Source: Promethearchaeati archaeon
GTDB lineage: Archaea; Asgardarchaeota; Heimdallarchaeia; Heimdallarchaeales; Heimdallarchaeaceae
DNA: 64,000 nt
Direction of reading: 5' to 3'
Assembly: GCA_013166775.1 (NCBI GenBank)
Contig: JABLTJ010000004.1
Coordinates: 62,001-126,000, forward strand
The translations under genes were made by a program, and so were the position numbers. Under the pieces are notes generated by a model that was not told the DNA's origin, made no database searches, and saw nothing but the letters and a program-made list of their open reading frames with translations. Below, piece after piece: positions 8,766 to 16,636 of the stretch. The stretch's first letter is position 1; every line of letters starts with the position of its first letter.

Positions 8766-10625
8766 ATGGGAAAATTATCTGACCTTATTGAAAATAAGGA
8801 GAAGAGAGTACTGTGTTTAGGTAATGAAGCGATAGCTAGAGGAGCTATTGAAGCTGGTGTTCAAGTTTTCGCAGCTTATCCAGGTACTCCAAGTAGTGAG
8901 ATTAGTGCTGCTTTAATTGCAGCTGCACCTGAATTAGATTTTTATGCAGAATGGAGTACAAATGAAAAAGTTGCCATGGAGATTTCTTATGCAGCATCTA
9001 TTAGTGGTGTAAGATCTATGACAGCTCTAAAACATGTGGGATTGAATGTAGCAGCAGATGCTTATTATTCTTTTATGTACATGGGCTGTAAAGGAGGTTT
9101 TGTTACAGTCGTTGGAGATGATCCCCATTGCTTTAGCAGTCAAAACGAACAAGATTCAAGATGGCTAGGAGTATCAGCTAATTTTGTAATTTTAGAACCT
9201 TCAAATCCTCAAGAAGCAAAAGATTATGTTAAACTTGCCTTTGATATAAGTGAAAAATTCGAAGCTCCGATTCTTTTAAGATCAACAACTAGAATTTCTC
9301 ATGCTAGAGCTGATGTTCAATATAACGAATATGAATCAAACTTTAAAGAGGGTGATTTAGAAAAAACACCACGATTTAAGTGTTTACCAGCAATCGCAAG
9401 AGCTAATCATCCGAAACTTCTGGAAAAAATGGAGAAAATAAAGGAATGGATTTTTGATAGTGGATTATCAATTGTAGAAGATAATGATGGAGAGGATTAT
9501 GGTATTATTACTTCAGGTATATCCTATTCATATGTAAAAGATGCACTTAAAACTCTGAAAAGAACAATCCCTATACTCAAATTAGGAATGATTTCACCTT
9601 TAGATGAAAAGTCAATTCTTAGATTTGCGAAGAATAAGAAGAATATAATCTTTATAGAGGAAGTAGATCCCTACTTAGAAGATAGAATTTCAGCGTTGTT
9701 TATTCAAAATGGTCTCAATCCAGAGATACATGGTAAATGCAATGGAATTACTAAAAGGTATCATGAACTAGATTCTAGACTCGTTGCAGAAGGATTGATA
9801 AAAGTAATTGGTGGAGAGTTGCCATCTCTTTCAGAAATTCAAAAAGCTGTGGAAGAAACAAAAGAATTCATACCGTTCAGACCACCTCTTTTCTGTGCTG
9901 GATGTCAACACAGAGCAGCATTTTATGAACTTTCCAAAGTAGTTAGAAAACAAGATGGAATTTTCTCATCAGATATAGGTTGTTACTCCTTAGATCCTTG
10001 GGTAACCGATACTATTGTTTGTATGGGAGCATCAATAGGAATGGCAAATGGTTTTGCAAGAGTGATAAAAAATAAACCAATATTTGCCTTAATAGGTGAT
10101 TCAACATTCTTTCACACTGGATTACCAGCCCTTGTAAATGCAGTTTATCATAAAGCAAATTTCAATTTAATCATCCTAGATAATAGAATGACAGCTATGA
10201 CGGGATTTCAACCTAATCCGACGGAGGATATTCCAATTGAAAATGTTGTCAAAGGTTTAGGAGTAGATTATATTGTAGAATTTGATCCTTATAATTTTGA
10301 AAAAGGTAAAAAAACTATCGAAGATGCGCTAAAACATGAAGGACCAACAGTAATAATTATGAGAAAAATCTGTGCAAATGAATGGTGGAGAAGAAAAAGA
10401 AGAAAAGGAGAAGAAATAGAAGTTTTTCATACAAATTCAGAAGTATGTATTGCTTGTGGAACTTGCATTGTACAATATCAATGTCCCGCAATATCCTGGA
10501 GTTTAGATACAAATTCCAAAGATAAAAAATATACTGTAATAGATCCTGCAATGTGTACTGGATGTTCTGTATGCTCTCAAATATGCCCAACAGGAGCAAT
10601 TTCAAAGGTGGAATTAAATGACTGA
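8766..10625 (+). CDS. iorA: Indolepyruvate:ferredoxin oxidoreductase, alpha subunit
   Basis: A 619-aa enzyme that, with IorB, oxidatively decarboxylates aryl-pyruvates such as indolepyruvate to aryl-acetyl-CoA and reduces ferredoxin. Features in order: an N-terminal pyrimidine-binding pyruvate:ferredoxin-type domain (AAYPGTPSSE near residue 38), a central domain, a TPP-binding domain with GDSTFFHTG near residue 444 and a following LDN, and two C-terminal 4Fe-4S motifs, CIACGTCIVQYQCP (about 561) and CTGCSVCSQICP (about 597). Length matches the family (600-640 aa). It overlaps iorB by 8 bp. A TATA-like AGTATTTTTAAG lies just upstream of the ATG, consistent with a very short leader. It is used in archaeal aromatic amino-acid fermentation, and an aminotransferase lies elsewhere in the window. 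Confidence 0.95.
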   Translation: MGKLSDLIENKEKRVLCLGNEAIARGAIEAGVQVFAAYPGTPSSEISAALIAAAPELDFYAEWSTNEKVAMEISYAASISGVRSMTALKHVGLNVAADAYYSFMYMGCKGGFVTVVGDDPHCFSSQNEQDSRWLGVSANFVILEPSNPQEAKDYVKLAFDISEKFEAPILLRSTTRISHARADVQYNEYESNFKEGDLEKTPRFKCLPAIARANHPKLLEKMEKIKEWIFDSGLSIVEDNDGEDYGIITSGISYSYVKDALKTLKRTIPILKLGMISPLDEKSILRFAKNKKNIIFIEEVDPYLEDRISALFIQNGLNPEIHGKCNGITKRYHELDSRLVAEGLIKVIGGELPSLSEIQKAVEETKEFIPFRPPLFCAGCQHRAAFYELSKVVRKQDGIFSSDIGCYSLDPWVTDTIVCMGASIGMANGFARVIKNKPIFALIGDSTFFHTGLPALVNAVYHKANFNLIILDNRMTAMTGFQPNPTEDIPIENVVKGLGVDYIVEFDPYNFEKGKKTIEDALKHEGPTVIIMRKICANEWWRRKRRKGEEIEVFHTNSEVCIACGTCIVQYQCPAISWSLDTNSKDKKYTVIDPAMCTGCSVCSQICPTGAISKVELND

Positions 10626-11223
10626 AGAGTATCAAATGGTAATAGTTGGAGTAGGTGGTCAGGGAATATTGACAATTTCAGATGTTATTGCAATTGCAGC
10701 TCGAAAAAAGGGTTTACACATCCTTGGATCTGAAGTTCATGGGATGGCACAGAAAGGTGGATCAGTAATTACTAATCTCAAAATCGGAAAGGAATTACAT
10801 TCTCCAACAATTCCAGAAGGAAGTGCAAAGGTTCTAATAGGAATAGAAGAGAATGAGACTTTGAGATTTATCAAGTATTTAGAACCTAATGCGACAGCAA
10901 TAACGTCTAAAACAATTTTAAATCCCGTTAGTTGGAAAAAGAACAAGAAAGCTGCTATAGAAGCACAGGAGAAGATTGATGAAAATTTAGCTAAATTCAA
11001 AGCTAAAATAATTAAGATAGACTCAGAAGCATTAGCACTTGAAGCCGGTCTTTCATTAGCTCAAAATATAGTATTATTAGGAGTTCTATCACAAGTAGAG
11101 GGATTCCCTCTATCTGATGAAGAATTAAAGGAAGCACTCAAAGAAAGAGTTCCTAAGAAGTATGTAGAACAAAATCTGAAAGCTTTTGAGCTTGGAAAAA
11201 ACGCTATTGAGAAAACTAATTAG
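10618..11223 (+). CDS. iorB: Indolepyruvate:ferredoxin oxidoreductase, beta subunit
   Basis: A 201-aa gamma-type subunit of the 2-oxoacid:ferredoxin oxidoreductase family. The N-terminus VIVGVGGQGILT is the conserved glycine-rich motif, followed by SEVHGMAQKGG, both characteristic of IorB. It contributes to the TPP/CoA active site of the IorAB heterodimer in the cytoplasm. The ATG lies 8 bp before the iorA stop, so expression is coupled. Length is normal for the family. Confidence 0.94.
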   Translation: MTEEYQMVIVGVGGQGILTISDVIAIAARKKGLHILGSEVHGMAQKGGSVITNLKIGKELHSPTIPEGSAKVLIGIEENETLRFIKYLEPNATAITSKTILNPVSWKKNKKAAIEAQEKIDENLAKFKAKIIKIDSEALALEAGLSLAQNIVLLGVLSQVEGFPLSDEELKEALKERVPKKYVEQNLKAFELGKNAIEKTN

Positions 11224-11297
11224 TAATGCATCTCTTTCTTCAATAGAGTTTTCCAGTTCATTTTCCAGTTCAGGTATGATTAGAAATTTTGCAATTG

Positions 11298-11666
11298 TTA
11301 GGTTATACCTTCTTCATTTGGTAATCTGACAGCTTCTATAATTTCTTTTCCAACAACGACTTCATCTACTGAGTGAATTGATGAACCATATTCCCTCAAA
11401 GTTTCTTTTATTTTCTCGAAATCTAAAGCATTACCAACAATAGTAACAATTATTCCTTCAGTACTGGAATCAGTTTCTGTTCTAGTTATATTAACTGATT
11501 CAATTCCTGAAATAACTCCTAAAGCTAAAGCCAAAACATCAATTCTAGGTTGATGAGGTTTTAGTACGTCTAGCACAAGTCTTCTGATATGAACTTTCTT
11601 CGTAGATTCGACCATCTTTATTTCCCATGTTCCAAATAGTTGCTTAATTTCATTTTCTGTTCGCAT
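11298..11666 (-). CDS. DUF211 family protein
   Basis: A member of the archaeal DUF211 (MTH889-type) family. The blocks IRRLVLDVLKPHQP, SVNITRTETDS and SSIHSVDEVVVG are the family hallmarks and run through the usual 90-95 residue ferredoxin-like domain. The listed ATG gives 122 aa; an internal ATG at 11615 (MVESTKKVHIRR) would give a typical-length protein, so the first 17 residues may be untranslated. Family members have been crystallised as oligomers and are suspected to bind metal or small ligands, but the function is not established. It converges on iorB across a 74-bp gap. Confidence 0.9.
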   Translation of the reverse strand: MRTENEIKQLFGTWEIKMVESTKKVHIRRLVLDVLKPHQPRIDVLALALGVISGIESVNITRTETDSSTEGIIVTIVGNALDFEKIKETLREYGSSIHSVDEVVVGKEIIEAVRLPNEEGIT

Positions 11667-11800
11667 TTAAAAAAACTTTGTCTTGAGGACACATTCTAAA
11701 AATCTGGATTTTTCCTTTACCAATAGAAAAAAGAATATTAAACATAACAAATATTAAGTAATTAGAACCTAAAATTAGGTTATATAGTACTGTGAGGTCT

Positions 11801-14800
11801 ATGACAAAGCAATTCCCCTACGATTTATGGATATCTACAGGTAGTGACGCAGGAATAAGTTTTGCAACTGTAGGAAAGTTAGCAAAAGATTCTAGTATGA
11901 TGCAAGGGATTCTTCTTTCACTTCAGAATTTAATGTCTACAGAGGTTGATGTAACAAACTCTCAATTCATGACAGGGGAAAATGAATTCGTCAAATTTGG
12001 TACTTTTACACTTGCTGAGGAAGCAGATGATGTTGTAGTTCAATATGTAGTGAAATCTGAACAAGCAAGAAAACTCTCAAGATATGATGAACAGATAGTA
12101 CAAGAATTAGCATTAGCATTCTGTAGATTTATTATTCTTACTCCGAATTTTCATCAGAATTTATCTGCAGGAAAAATGATATCAGCAAACTATGTAACAA
12201 AATCATTTCTCAAAGCATGTACAATAGCAAAACAGAAGATATCGGTTCCTGTGAATAATAAAGGATTAGTTGAGAAAGTACATAAGTATTTACAAGTAAT
12301 TGAAAATGATCCAATAAAATTCCCAACTCTAGTTCAACTTAAAAATATCGATGAATGGATAGGAGGAGATGAAAATTCTTGGGATAAGGGGTCAATAGTA
12401 TCTTTTAAGAGACAATTGTTAGTTCAGATGGTAGCACAAGATATTCTCTATCAGATACTGATAGATGATCCTTTCATTGCCCTCGAATATGAAAACCCTA
12501 GGTATGCAATAGATGAAATTCGTAACCTCATTGAGAATTATCTAAGAAAGAAAGAAGTTCAACCTCAAGAGCTTATTGAACAACATCTTTCCAAAAACAT
12601 GGAAAAATTAATTTCTAAACAACTTAAAGCTCTTACTATTGATGAAATCCATTCAGCAAATTCATTCATTTCACATAAACTCGCTAAAGAGGTGATTTAT
12701 TCAATTGCTAAAAAAACTCCTCTTCTATCATTGGTCGATTTTAGAGACATTCCTCTCTATTCAACAATTCAAAAACATATCAGCGCTGTTACTGATGTTC
12801 CTCATGTAGGTAGTATGATATGTGATGCGCTCATAGAAGATGTTTCACCGTTAGTTCTTCAAGGTGCTCGATTATTTTATAATCAATTAATAGATCCTTT
12901 TGTAGGAAGGAAGCTACCAAACAGTATTTGGAATGTAATAATTAATTTTACATATTCTATTCTAGAAGAAAGGAAAATAGAATCTGATAAGAATAAACAA
13001 GCTAGAACATCCATAGAAGTGAAGAGGAACTTAATTCTTGATAGAATATCTAAATTAACAGTTCTCCAATCTGACTGGATTAAAGACCTCACGAAGCGAT
13101 TCAAAGAAATTGGAATTGGACAGCAATTGCAGGTTTCAAATATAGAAGAATCGGTTTTATTTGCTAATGCTCTGGAGCGAGCAATAATCACAACTCTAGA
13201 AAAAATGATCAAGGACCAGATGTTCAACTCCACTCTAGGTGATATATACAAGTATATGATGAATTCTTTCAAAAACTTAGCACCAAAAACTGTTCTAGTA
13301 GAGATACTCTCTAATATTACAAGAGATATTAAAGAAAAGAATTATGAAACTGCTCCTCAAATGAGTTTGAGTGCTAAGGATCTGATTGGATCAGCAATAG
13401 ATGAGGGGACTGTAAAAGCATACGTAAACTCAGTTCCAGTTCAAATAAAACGTTCTATTTTCGGACGATCAAACTTAAGATTTGATGGAAGAACTATTTC
13501 TTCTTCAGAGTTACTTCAGAAGAACGGGTTAACAATAAGTATAAGTAACAAAATAATACCATTACGGCACTTTGAGCAAGATGCTGAATTTCTAGTTACA
13601 TGTTTTAAAAATTCCAAAATACTCCGAAGAGCTTACGCTAAAGCTATCTTAAGAGGAATGATAACATCTTATCTTCAACAGCTTTTCAACTTCGAAGAAC
13701 AGGTGATAAATAGACTTGATTCACTAATAACAGCATTCAGTAGAGAATTGGCATCTAAGTTAATTCCTGCTCATAGATTAAATGAAATAAAAGATCCATT
13801 TCCAACATTTCCAATGATAAGGAATATTCCACAAAAATTCAAAGGAAGGGGTTTCCACGAGAAATGTCAAGAAAGTTGGAATATACAAGCACCAAGAACA
13901 TTTAAAGTGGTTCAAGACATTCTAAATGGTTTCTCGGCATTAAGATCGAATGACCTAAATTACAAGAAAAAAGCTATGAGATTATATAGTAGAGCTATAA
14001 AGGAACTTAAAGATATAAGAAAACGTCTACTAAAAAGTTGGAATCCATTAAACAATCAAATGACTAAATTAGTAGAAAAATGGTCAAAAGATGTAAGTGT
14101 TGATCTTTCTGCTCATTTAGATACAGTTAGTCGAAAAGTAAGGGATTGGGTGGGTGATATATTTAAAATACAAAGGCTTGATTATGGTAGATTTACAATT
14201 TCTACTGAACAATGCCAAAAAGAAATAATTGAAACACTTAATCAAATAAATCCTCGAGAAATAGTAGAATTACCAAAGAATTTCATGGAGATAGCTATCT
14301 CAATTCTACTCTATAGACGAATTCCAGAATATGTTATTGATGAATCATATAATCAGATGATAAGTGGAGAAAAGAAAGTCGCAGATGCTGTATTGAAAGC
14401 CTGGAGTAAAAGTAAATCAAGAAGTGATTTTGAGAATAATCTCTATCTTAACATGAGAGTATTAGGTAATACTTTTACAAAGATGATTAACACATATGGA
14501 AGATTGATTAGTACGTTCTTCGTTCAAAACGATATAGAATTATCAAGCGATAAACAAGGATATTATATTACTTTGGGACGTATTTCAAAAGAGGTTTATA
14601 CTTCCAAAATGGATATTCTTTCAGTTCTACAATTTCCTAACGTTGAACCTATTGCAGCAGAAGATGATTGGGAGATTCGATTATATTTAGAGCCTAAATA
14701 TAAGAAGGAAATGGATAAGTATAGAGATCGTCTTATTGTGATGAGTGATGTAGTAGGATTTACTGCAAGAATAAAATTCGATGAATTCACGGGGCCAGTT

Positions 14801-14944
14801 ATTGAAGGTATTAAATCTGTTATTCCCTATCTAATCAAAAACGGAGAAGCTAATGTAATTGATCTTTCTGAAACAATCAAGGAAGCTTTATTCATGTTAT
14901 CTGAATATCCTACTCAAATTGTTGATAAGAAAGGGAAGAAATGA
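11801..14944 (+). CDS. Large protein of unknown function with a possible longin/roadblock-like N-terminus
   Basis: A roughly 1,047-aa soluble-looking protein that I do not recognise as a whole. The first 100 residues (YDLWISTGSDAGISFAT, then a helix SSMMQGILLSLQNLMST, then two strands NEFVKFGTFTL and DVVVQYVVKS) read as beta-alpha-beta-beta, the pattern of longin or roadblock domains that are common in Asgard archaea as GTPase partners. This is pattern inference, not a match. The remaining 900 residues are predicted largely helical, with Lys-, Leu- and Ile-rich segments, no TM helix and no cysteine cluster. The track starts at GTG 11792; an ATG at 11801 follows a GAGGT and is my choice. It stands alone between DUF211 and the convergent YggS gene, with one base between stop codons. 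Confidence 0.7.
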   Translation: MTKQFPYDLWISTGSDAGISFATVGKLAKDSSMMQGILLSLQNLMSTEVDVTNSQFMTGENEFVKFGTFTLAEEADDVVVQYVVKSEQARKLSRYDEQIVQELALAFCRFIILTPNFHQNLSAGKMISANYVTKSFLKACTIAKQKISVPVNNKGLVEKVHKYLQVIENDPIKFPTLVQLKNIDEWIGGDENSWDKGSIVSFKRQLLVQMVAQDILYQILIDDPFIALEYENPRYAIDEIRNLIENYLRKKEVQPQELIEQHLSKNMEKLISKQLKALTIDEIHSANSFISHKLAKEVIYSIAKKTPLLSLVDFRDIPLYSTIQKHISAVTDVPHVGSMICDALIEDVSPLVLQGARLFYNQLIDPFVGRKLPNSIWNVIINFTYSILEERKIESDKNKQARTSIEVKRNLILDRISKLTVLQSDWIKDLTKRFKEIGIGQQLQVSNIEESVLFANALERAIITTLEKMIKDQMFNSTLGDIYKYMMNSFKNLAPKTVLVEILSNITRDIKEKNYETAPQMSLSAKDLIGSAIDEGTVKAYVNSVPVQIKRSIFGRSNLRFDGRTISSSELLQKNGLTISISNKIIPLRHFEQDAEFLVTCFKNSKILRRAYAKAILRGMITSYLQQLFNFEEQVINRLDSLITAFSRELASKLIPAHRLNEIKDPFPTFPMIRNIPQKFKGRGFHEKCQESWNIQAPRTFKVVQDILNGFSALRSNDLNYKKKAMRLYSRAIKELKDIRKRLLKSWNPLNNQMTKLVEKWSKDVSVDLSAHLDTVSRKVRDWVGDIFKIQRLDYGRFTISTEQCQKEIIETLNQINPREIVELPKNFMEIAISILLYRRIPEYVIDESYNQMISGEKKVADAVLKAWSKSKSRSDFENNLYLNMRVLGNTFTKMINTYGRLISTFFVQNDIELSSDKQGYYITLGRISKEVYTSKMDILSVLQFPNVEPIAAEDDWEIRLYLEPKYKKEMDKYRDRLIVMSDVVGFTARIKFDEFTGPVIEGIKSVIPYLIKNGEANVIDLSETIKEALFMLSEYPTQIVDKKGKK

Positions 14945-14945
14945 A

Positions 14946-15665
14946 TCAGTTTCTTGGTCCAAAAATAGCAGTCCCCACCCTAATCATTGTTGAACCTTCT
15001 TCTATTGCAACATTGAAATCATTTGACATACCCATTGAAAGTTGAGGTTTTTCTACATCCAACAAAGGAACAATTTTTTCTATGAAATACTTGTGAGTTC
15101 TTGAAAAGAATTTTCTAAGTTTAATTTGATCAACTTCATACTCTAAAGGAGCTATTGTCATAATACCTTGAATTTCAACGTTTGAGTATTTTTCTACTGA
15201 TTTGATAAACTTCAATAAAGTATTCATATCAAGTCCTTTAGGAAAAACTGAATTACTAAAATCAACTTGAATGAAAATTGGATATTTTATTTCTCTCGAT
15301 TGAGCTCTTCTATTTATTAGTGAAAAAATTTTCTCTGTTTGGATGCTTTGTATGAGATTACAGTTCTCAACAGCATATTTTACTTTATTTGATTGCATTT
15401 TCCCAACTATATGCATCTGTGTTGATGATGAATAATCTGTTATCAGAGGGAGTTTTTTCTTAAGTTCTGTCCCTGCGATTTCTCCAATAATTTCTAGCCC
15501 TGCATCTATTGCGAGCTTTATTCTATCAAATTCTATACGTTTCGAAACACCTACAATAGTAATCTCGCTTGGATTCCTTCCTACTTTTTCTGAGTAATCC
15601 TCTACCTGTTGAAGAACTTTTTTAAAATTGGATTGAACATCTATTTTTTGAGGATTTTCAGACAT
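14946..15665 (-). CDS. YggS/PLPBP-family PLP-binding homeostasis protein
   Basis: A 239-aa alanine-racemase-fold protein of the YggS/ProsC family. Visible family motifs are VGVSKR (residues about 38-43, with the PLP lysine), HIVGKMQSNK, GIMTIAP and the C-terminal LSMGMSNDFNVAIEEGSTMIRVGTAIFG, which contains the phosphate-binding region. The family buffers pyridoxal phosphate in the cytoplasm and has no proven catalytic activity. Length is normal (225-245 aa). It is convergent with the 1,047-aa gene and follows the SDR gene on the same strand at a 57-bp gap. Confidence 0.95.
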   Translation of the reverse strand: MSENPQKIDVQSNFKKVLQQVEDYSEKVGRNPSEITIVGVSKRIEFDRIKLAIDAGLEIIGEIAGTELKKKLPLITDYSSSTQMHIVGKMQSNKVKYAVENCNLIQSIQTEKIFSLINRRAQSREIKYPIFIQVDFSNSVFPKGLDMNTLLKFIKSVEKYSNVEIQGIMTIAPLEYEVDQIKLRKFFSRTHKYFIEKIVPLLDVEKPQLSMGMSNDFNVAIEEGSTMIRVGTAIFGPRN

Positions 15666-15722
15666 TAAATAAACATTTTCCGGATAAACATAAAGATATT
15701 GCTAAAGACATTTTCCTTTTTT

Positions 15723-16544
15723 TCATTTATCTATATTGTCAAGTTTGGTCTGATCAATATCATATAAAACACGTCCTTCCATCCCTCCATGAACCATAAT
15801 TGTCTCCCCATTTAGATGACTTGCTACTCTATCTGATAGAAGAAATACAGTCAAAGAAGCAATATCAAACGGTGTAGCTATTTTTTGAATTGGTATACTT
15901 TGCAGAATCTTGCGTACAACTTTATCGTCTTTCAATGATTCTTTTGCCATTGGAGTGTTTACCCATCCGGGAGCTACAGTATTCACTCTTCCTAATTTCG
16001 CAAATGAAACAATTTCATTCTTCCAAGTTTTTGTTAAACCATACATCAAAGCTGCTTTTGTCGCAGAATAATCAGCATGTCCAGCTTCACCAAACAAACC
16101 AGCGGTTGAACCAATTAGCACTAAAGATGCATTATCTTCAGGATAATTTTCAAGATTAAGGAAGAACTCTTTAACGCACAGAAAAACACCAGTTAGATTA
16201 ACTTGTATGATGTTTTCCCATTGTTTCAAACTCATTTTTGATGTTAAAATACTATCAGAAACCCATATTCCTGCATTAGCTACTAATCCATCTATTCTTC
16301 CAAAGTGTTCTGTTGATGTTTTAAAGAATTTCTTCACTTCATCTTCTTTTCTCAAATCACACTGTATAAAATTGATATTTTGGTTATTGTATGATTCTGC
16401 TAACTCTCTGGCTTTCTGAATATTCTTGAAGTATAGCACACTTATCTTTGCTCCCTCTTTGTAGAGCAAAGAAATAATTGCTTCTCCTATTCCTCCTGTT
16501 CCCCCAGTAATAACAAAATGCTTGTTACCAAGTTTTAAATCCAT
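15723..16544 (-). CDS. Short-chain dehydrogenase/reductase (classical SDR)
   Basis: A 273-aa Rossmann-fold oxidoreductase. It has the cofactor motif TGGTGGIG (residues 13-20), the structural NAG motif (NAGIWV), and the catalytic tyrosine and lysine in YSATK (about 158-162) with an upstream serine in LIGSTAGLFG. VAPGWVNTPM follows as usual in FabG-like enzymes. The substrate is not predictable; no fatty-acid or polyketide genes are nearby. The C-terminal 20 residues beyond VHGGMEGR are unique. Expression probably starts just upstream of 16544. Confidence 0.92.
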   Translation of the reverse strand: MDLKLGNKHFVITGGTGGIGEAIISLLYKEGAKISVLYFKNIQKARELAESYNNQNINFIQCDLRKEDEVKKFFKTSTEHFGRIDGLVANAGIWVSDSILTSKMSLKQWENIIQVNLTGVFLCVKEFFLNLENYPEDNASLVLIGSTAGLFGEAGHADYSATKAALMYGLTKTWKNEIVSFAKLGRVNTVAPGWVNTPMAKESLKDDKVVRKILQSIPIQKIATPFDIASLTVFLLSDRVASHLNGETIMVHGGMEGRVLYDIDQTKLDNIDK

Positions 16545-16636
16545 GATAATATCTTTGTTTCGGTTATTTTAAAGTTAATCTATTATTTAAATCAAATAAA
16601 CTTAAAGAAAAAATAGAAAAAAGAAAGGTTAGAAGA

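Noticed and set aside
10357-10635. 92-aa minus-strand ORF across the iorA-iorB junction
   Set aside because: It is antisense to the ferredoxin domain of iorA and has a low-complexity Phe/Leu composition.
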